From positions 57,264 to 121,263 of the forward strand of contig JAFZPI010000023.1 in the NCBI GenBank assembly GCA_017552615.1: a stretch of DNA of 64,000 bases, given 5' to 3'. The notes beneath the pieces were generated by a model that was given only the letters and a program-made list of their open reading frames with translations, was not told the DNA's origin and made no database searches. This stretch comes from Clostridia bacterium. Its GTDB lineage: Bacteria; Bacillota; Clostridia; Christensenellales; Aristaeellaceae. Of this stretch, positions 60,314-64,000 are shown one piece after another; position 1 is the first letter of the stretch, and each line of letters opens with the position of its first letter. Position numbers and translations under genes: made by a program.

Positions 60314-60772
60314 ATGGTTTGCCAAATCAGCGATAAAGATCAAAAAGAACAAATTGCCCGGGAGATCCTGGAGGCGCTTCCAGATTGGTTCGGGATTCCC
60401 GAAGCCCGGGAGCAGTATATCCGGGAAAGCCGGGGCCTGGTGTTTTTTGCTGCAATGAAAAACGACCGCGCAGTTGGTTTCCTGTGCCTGAAAGAGACTG
60501 GGGATAGCACGGTTGAATTGGCGGTTATGGGTGTTCTGAAAGAAGAACACCGCCAGGGGATCGGAAGGTCCCTTTTTCAGGCGGCAAAAGTATACGCCAG
60601 AACGGCCGGCTATGAGTTTATGCAGGTCAAGACGGTACAGATGGGCTGCTATCCGGAATACGATGTCACGAACCGGTTCTATCAGAGTGTAGGCTTCAAA
60701 GAATTTGAAGTGATTCCGACACTATGGGGAAAAGAGAATCCTTGCCAGATTTATGTGATGGCACTGATTTAA
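60314..60772 (+). CDS. GNAT-family N-acetyltransferase
   Basis: 152 residues from the ATG at 60314, with AAAGGAAAGC before it. The acetyl-CoA motif is VMGVLKEEHRQGIGRSLFQAAKVYAR near 77-100 (Q-G-I-G), followed by FYQSVGFKEFE, the typical last strand. The first 30 residues include DWFGIPEAREQYI. The substrate is unknown. It follows the antiporter-like gene by 29 bp and may share its transcript. Confidence 0.87.
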   Translation: MVCQISDKDQKEQIAREILEALPDWFGIPEAREQYIRESRGLVFFAAMKNDRAVGFLCLKETGDSTVELAVMGVLKEEHRQGIGRSLFQAAKVYARTAGYEFMQVKTVQMGCYPEYDVTNRFYQSVGFKEFEVIPTLWGKENPCQIYVMALI

Positions 60773-61007
60773 CCTCTCTGTCGCCTGCGGGCGACATCTC
60801 CCCTTTACTGTGAAAATGCGAAGCATTTTCATTCATCGTGACCAATAGTACTTCGTACTATTGGTGTGCATTTCAGGGGAGATAAGGTTTTATGCGGGTT
60901 CTCAAAGGGTTTGAGTAACCAAGAGGCTCCCCAGCTTGCTGGGGAGCTGGCACCGCGAAGCGGTGACTGAAGGGTAAACGCCGCAGCGGTGGAGAGGTTT
61001 CAAGTAT
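60773..61007. repeat. Palindromic intergenic repeat cluster (copy 3)
   Basis: At least four stems: CGCCTGCGGGCG, GAAAATGCGAAGCATTTTC, CCAATAGTACTTCGTACTATTGG (23 bases, given by its ends) and CTCCCCAGCTTGCTGGGGAG with CACCGCGAAGCGGTG. The last two match the cluster at 21300 in reverse orientation. No coding sequence is seen. Confidence 0.72.
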
Positions 61008-61607
61008 TCATGTCTTTTCATCCAGCACATCAATGCAAAGCAATAATGCTTTTACCATATCTTCTAGTTTCATGGAAGGTACTCCGTCCTTTGCCTGTTC
61101 CGGCAAAAAAGGCACATGGAAAAAACCAACCCGCGTGGATGTCCCTGCATAATAGTGCAGCAGTGTGTAAAGCACATCGTTGCAAACAAAAGCCCCCGCT
61201 GATAAGGACAGGGACGCCGGCAGACCGGCTTCTGTCACAGTCCGGACCATGGCCCGCACAGGAACGGTGGCGAAATAAGCTGCAGGACCGTCTGCTATTA
61301 CAGGTTGGTTGATCGGCTGATAGCCGTCATTATCGGGGATTCGCGCTTCGCGCAGGTTGAGCCCGACGGCTTCCGAGGTTACGCCTGCGCGTCCGCCGGC
61401 CTGACCGATACACAGGATGACATCCGGATGGATGCGGTTGGCTTCTTCTAAAACTCGCTCACCTGCCAGGCCGTATACGACAGGGATCTGTAGTTTGGAG
61501 ACAGCCCAGTTTCCGACCTGATCCGGCAGGAGGTGCACAGCTTCCCAGGAGGGATTGACGGTTTCTCCGCCGAAAGGTTCAAAGCCGGTGATAAGAAGCG
61601 TTTTCAC
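61008..61607 (-). CDS. pcp: Pyroglutamyl-peptidase I (C15 cysteine peptidase)
   Basis: 199 residues from the GTG at 61607, chosen because GGAGGCACC lies 7 bases before it. An ATG nine codons upstream has no site. The family start is KTLLITGFEPFGGETVNPSWEAV. Catalytic residues are visible as Glu in TSEAVGLNLREARIPDN, Cys in LSAGAFVCNDVLYTLL, and His in VGFFHVPFLPEQ. It removes N-terminal pyroglutamate from peptides in the cytoplasm. A promoter with -35 TTGACG (61672-61667) and -10 TACATT (61649-61644) precedes it, divergent from acyP. Confidence 0.94.
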   Translation of the reverse strand: MKTLLITGFEPFGGETVNPSWEAVHLLPDQVGNWAVSKLQIPVVYGLAGERVLEEANRIHPDVILCIGQAGGRAGVTSEAVGLNLREARIPDNDGYQPINQPVIADGPAAYFATVPVRAMVRTVTEAGLPASLSLSAGAFVCNDVLYTLLHYYAGTSTRVGFFHVPFLPEQAKDGVPSMKLEDMVKALLLCIDVLDEKT

Positions 61608-61643
61608 GGGCGGTGCCTCCGATCCGGGATTCATTCTATCGGA

Positions 61644-61672
61644 AATGTAGCACGAACGGGCAGGATCGTCAA
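61644..61672 (-). promoter_or_regulatory. pcp promoter
   Basis: Minus-strand TTGACG (61672-61667) and TACATT (61649-61644), spacer 17 bp. Confidence 0.65.
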
Positions 61673-61701
61673 TCCGGGTCTGACGGAAAGGACGAATTAT
61701 A

Positions 61702-61980
61702 ATGGACAGGATCATCCGCCGGCATATGACCTTTTTCGGATGGGTGCAGGGCGTGGGTTTCCGCTACCGCTGCCGGCACGCCGCGGCGGCCTTTGGCTGC
61801 ACGGGATGGGTGCGCAATGAGAGCGATGGGTCTGTCACTGTAGAGATTCAGGGCACGGCAGAGCGAATCGAACAAGTGATTCAGGCGGTTGAGCGGGGGC
61901 CTTATATACGAATTGAGAACATAGAGAGTGTGGAAATCCCAGTGGAGGCGGATGAAAGGGGATTTTCGACACGAGGTTAA
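61702..61980 (+). CDS. acyP: Acylphosphatase
   Basis: 92 residues, the usual size. The phosphate-binding loop reads GWVQGVGFRYRCRHAA near 13-28 with the catalytic Arg, and the catalytic Asn lies in CTGWVRNESDGSV near 33-45. The enzyme hydrolyses acyl phosphates such as acetyl phosphate or carbamoyl phosphate. AAAGGACG precedes the ATG. The C-terminal GFSTRG extends slightly beyond the usual YG-F-x-x-R end. A terminator follows. Confidence 0.95.
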   Translation: MDRIIRRHMTFFGWVQGVGFRYRCRHAAAAFGCTGWVRNESDGSVTVEIQGTAERIEQVIQAVERGPYIRIENIESVEIPVEADERGFSTRG

Positions 61981-61993
61981 TCCCGGAGGATTG

Positions 61994-62019
61994 AAACGCG
62001 GAAGGTACCGCGTTTTTAT
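61994..62019 (+). terminator. Terminator after acyP
   Basis: AAACGCGG and CCGCGTTT stem over a 6-base loop, followed by a T-run (TTTTTATT). Confidence 0.8.
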
Positions 62020-62028
62020 TCTTCCTTC

Positions 62029-62057
62029 TTTACAGCATCTTATTTCCGTGATAAGAT
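62029..62057 (+). promoter_or_regulatory. nadE promoter
   Basis: TTTACA (62029-62034) and TAAGAT (62052-62057), spacer 17 bp. parS site 3 lies in the leader just downstream. Confidence 0.6.
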
Positions 62058-62089
62058 TTCATTGCGCAGATATGCGCATGAAAAGACAA

Positions 62090-62105
62090 TGTTTCACGTG
62101 AAACA
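62090..62105. other. parS site 3 (ParB/Spo0J binding)
   Basis: Third copy of the perfect palindrome TGTTTCACGTGAAACA, in the nadE leader, about 4.6 kb on the other side of oriC. Confidence 0.92.
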
Positions 62106-62124
62106 TCGGGAAAGGAAACCGATT

Positions 62125-62910
62125 ATGACAAAGAAGACAAATGCGAAATATACATTCAATGCGGAGGCAGCCCGCGATACCCTCGTGCAGGCGATCCGCG
62201 ATCTTTCCGAGAAGCAGGGGTTCCGCCGCGTGGTGCTGGGTATTTCTGGCGGCAAGGATTCAACCGTGGCGGCGGCGCTCTGTGCCCGTGCGCTCGGGGC
62301 GAACAATGTCTACGGTGTGATGATGCCTGATGGCGAACAGAAGGACATCAACGATAGCGTCCGGGTGTGCGAGGCACTGGGCATCAACCGCCGGACGGTC
62401 AACATCGGTGCGATCCATACGGCATTGAAAGAGGTTACCGACCAGCTGGGCGAGAATCAGCCGAAGGGTGAATATGCGATCCCCGCGAGCCGCCAGAGCG
62501 ACATCAATGTCGGACCGCGCCTCCGCATGACGGTCCTGCGTTACATCGGCCAGGCGCTGGGCGCCCGGTTGGTGGGCACCGGAAATCTCTCCGAGGCCAC
62601 CGTGGGCTATTGCACCAAGGACGGCGACACCTCCTGTGATTTCAATGTACTGGGCTCCCTGACCAGCGTGGAGGTCGTCCAGATGGGCCTCACCATGCCC
62701 GAACTACCCCGGGAGCTTGTGGAAAAGACACCCGCCGATGGGCTTTCCGGCCTCAGCGACGAGGACAACATGGGCCTGCGCTACGCGGACATTCACGCGT
62801 ATATCCGCAACGGCACCTGCGGCGACGCGGCCACCGACGACCGCATCCGCGCCCGCGAGGCCGCCAACATGCACAAGCGTCAGATGCCGCCAATTCTGAA
62901 GGCGTTCTGA
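62125..62910 (+). CDS. nadE: NH3-dependent NAD(+) synthase
   Basis: 261 residues. The ATP-pyrophosphatase P-loop is VVLGISGGKDSTVAAALCARAL near 38-55, and later features include RMTVLRYIGQALGARLVGTGNLSE and the GYCTKDGDTSCDFNVLGSL segment near 175. There is no N-terminal nitrilase domain, so ammonia is the likely amide source. It makes NAD from deamido-NAD. AAAGGAAAC lies before the ATG at 62125; an upstream ATG at 62062 would read through the parS site and is rejected. Confidence 0.95.
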   Translation: MTKKTNAKYTFNAEAARDTLVQAIRDLSEKQGFRRVVLGISGGKDSTVAAALCARALGANNVYGVMMPDGEQKDINDSVRVCEALGINRRTVNIGAIHTALKEVTDQLGENQPKGEYAIPASRQSDINVGPRLRMTVLRYIGQALGARLVGTGNLSEATVGYCTKDGDTSCDFNVLGSLTSVEVVQMGLTMPELPRELVEKTPADGLSGLSDEDNMGLRYADIHAYIRNGTCGDAATDDRIRAREAANMHKRQMPPILKAF

Positions 62911-62934
62911 TATAGATAGATTTGAATACAAAAC

Positions 62935-62969
62935 AAAATGAAGCACGGTTTTTGACTGTGCTCCATTTT
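62935..62969. terminator. Terminator between nadE and the convergent gene
   Basis: AAAATGAAGCAC and GTGCTCCATTTT pair over a loop containing TTTTTGACT; the stem ends in T on the plus strand and likely works in both directions. Confidence 0.7.
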
Positions 62970-62987
62970 GCCGTACAGAAGACAAGT

Positions 62988-63878
62988 TTACGGGATCTCG
63001 ATTTCATACATCCCGTCGGTTGCGCACAGCAGGCCGTGATACAACTCAATCGAACCGATCCACTCACCCTCTGCGGTCTCAAAGACAATGACCGCTGTGC
63101 CGCCGGTGACCATGCTTGCGTTGGCCATGCCGATGACGCGGCCGTTCCGGACAAGGTTCAGATAGTATGCCTGCTCCTCTTCGGACAGGGTATTTTCAAT
63201 GAGCCCGATTTCACAGTCCACGTCGTAGCAGCTGACCACGATCCCTTCTGCGTCCAGCCCGCTGATCTTGCAAAATTCCGTGATCGGCACCGGCTGGAAC
63301 CCCGCGGGGGCAAACGCGGGGCTGATCGGTTCCGGGTACTCGATGTCCGGAAAGAGCGTGTCCAGCTTCTTATAAAGTGCTTGCGCCGCCGGGGAAGTGT
63401 TTTCTTGCATGGTATCCACGGCTTCGCCCAGCAGAATGATCTCGTCTACGAAATCATCATCGCTGATGATATCATCATCGTTGATGATATAAGTACGGAA
63501 AGCATAGCGTACAACCGCATCGGCGTCATCAACATAATCGTTGCTTGAAACGACGGCATCCGGATCAACAGAATAAACAAGTCCCTCCAGGTCAAACATC
63601 TCAATGTAGGAAAGCTTGCTTATCTGAACCAGTTTTCCTTGTCCGGCAAGGCGCCACAGGGTGAATAGCCAATCCCGCTCATAATCAATCGGGCCGTCAT
63701 AGCGCCAGAGAACACCATTGTAATCAAGGATGCCAATGCTGCAAGAATCTGCATCCCAAGCAGAGAACCGGCCGGTCATCAGCATGGGATCAATGGGTGT
63801 TTCCCAAGCGCAAGCAAAGGCGGGAAGAAGCGCCAGCAGACACAGAGCCGATAAGGCTGAAAGGATTCGCTTTAACAT
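62988..63878 (-). CDS. Secreted protein of unknown function
   Basis: 296 residues from the ATG at 63878, with GGAGG nine bases before it. The signal peptide is MLKRILSALSALCLLALLPAFACA. The mature part is acidic, with a run NDDDIISDDDFVDE near 135-150 that could bind a metal ion such as calcium, and beta-rich segments such as GTAVIVFETAEGEWIGSIEL near the end. I recognise no family. A terminator hairpin lies beyond its stop, shared with the convergent nadE. Confidence 0.6.
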   Translation of the reverse strand: MLKRILSALSALCLLALLPAFACAWETPIDPMLMTGRFSAWDADSCSIGILDYNGVLWRYDGPIDYERDWLFTLWRLAGQGKLVQISKLSYIEMFDLEGLVYSVDPDAVVSSNDYVDDADAVVRYAFRTYIINDDDIISDDDFVDEIILLGEAVDTMQENTSPAAQALYKKLDTLFPDIEYPEPISPAFAPAGFQPVPITEFCKISGLDAEGIVVSCYDVDCEIGLIENTLSEEEQAYYLNLVRNGRVIGMANASMVTGGTAVIVFETAEGEWIGSIELYHGLLCATDGMYEIEIP

Positions 63879-63940
63879 CAATATACGCCTCCGTCTTTTG
63901 GTTTCATTTCCTTAGACGCATGGATGGCGAAAAAGTTCCG

Positions 63941-64000
63941 TTATCGGGACATCATTTTGCTCAGGTCCGTGGCGTAGCACCACTGGGCGCCGGTCAGCAG
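63941..64000 (-). CDS. C-terminal end of a gene running off the right edge
   Basis: The minus strand is open from the window edge to a TAA at 63941-63943, giving the last 19 residues LLTGAQWCYATDLSKMMSR. This tail looks like real coding sequence in composition and is followed by about 60 bp before the next gene, but too little is visible to name it. Confidence 0.4.
   Translation of the reverse strand: MLTGAQWCYATDLSKMMSR

Noticed and set aside
60773-61007. Structured RNA gene or riboswitch
   Set aside because: The stems are dispersed repeats found in other gaps, and the flanking genes do not share a metabolite.

Overview
The window looks like origin-proximal chromosome of a fairly GC-rich, anaerobic, low-motility Clostridia-type Firmicute, probably an uncultured gut or rumen lineage. 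The evidence is: strong AGGAGG-type ribosome binding sites throughout; sigma-A type promoters with 16-18 bp spacing; a CIRCE (HrcA) operator; a CD1871A-type CxxC membrane protein; oxygen-sensitive ferredoxin-type enzymes; many SH3b surface proteins with Pro-Thr linkers; and the palindromic intergenic repeats familiar from gut Clostridia. The lineage is inferred from gene content, not from an rRNA marker. I saw no rRNA, tRNA, CRISPR array or insertion sequence.

Layout. 1-13.8 kb (minus): a tight six-gene operon encoding a membrane-anchored solute-binding protein with CBM-like domains, two sugar-type ABC permeases (one with a 300-residue membrane extension), an NHL-repeat/TPR membrane protein, a Yip1-family protein and a giant DUF5696 protein running off the left edge. 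13.9-18.9 kb: MscS channel and two SH3b proteins. 18.9-22.7 kb (minus): a Ssu/Tau/Thi-type ABC importer, a Crp/Fnr regulator and a small membrane protein. 22.9-29.9 kb (plus): an Mrp/Mbh-type cation/proton antiporter operon (E-F-G-MbhD-B-C-D-D') ending in recF. 29.9-35.6 kb: secreted esterase, CIRCE-controlled htpG, an unknown TIM-barrel-like protein and an AEC transporter. 35.6-45.8 kb: DUF4340 protein, PLP aminotransferase, GNAT, Fic protein, AddA, sugar isomerase-like protein and a ferredoxin-type aldo/keto reductase. 45.8-51.7 kb (minus): a repeat-containing secreted protein, a Gfo/Idh/MocA oxidoreductase, and a three-gene redox operon with a polyferredoxin-TlpA fusion. 51.9-60.8 kb (plus): MFS (GPH) transporter, smc, a DnaA-box cluster that looks like oriC, dnaN, another antiporter-like subunit and a GNAT. 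61-64 kb: pcp, acyP, nadE, a secreted unknown and a gene fragment.

The replication story ties the right half together. A roughly 460 bp gene-free stretch with four perfect DnaA boxes lies between smc and dnaN. Three identical 16-bp parS sites lie 19 and 14 kb to one side and 4.6 kb to the other. dnaA is absent from the window and recF sits 28 kb from dnaN at the end of the Mrp operon. This is a rearranged version of the usual dnaA-oriC-dnaN-recF order. Most genes left of the proposed origin point minus and those to its right point plus, as expected for co-orientation with replication. The Mrp-recF block and the MFS-smc pair are the main head-on exceptions.

The best candidate for a little-described system is the 1-13.8 kb operon, which looks like a heavily membrane-anchored glycan-uptake machine with several unusual extracellular modules. 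Second is the 48.9-51.7 kb redox operon. All functions are inferred by eye from protein sequence; no database search was run.
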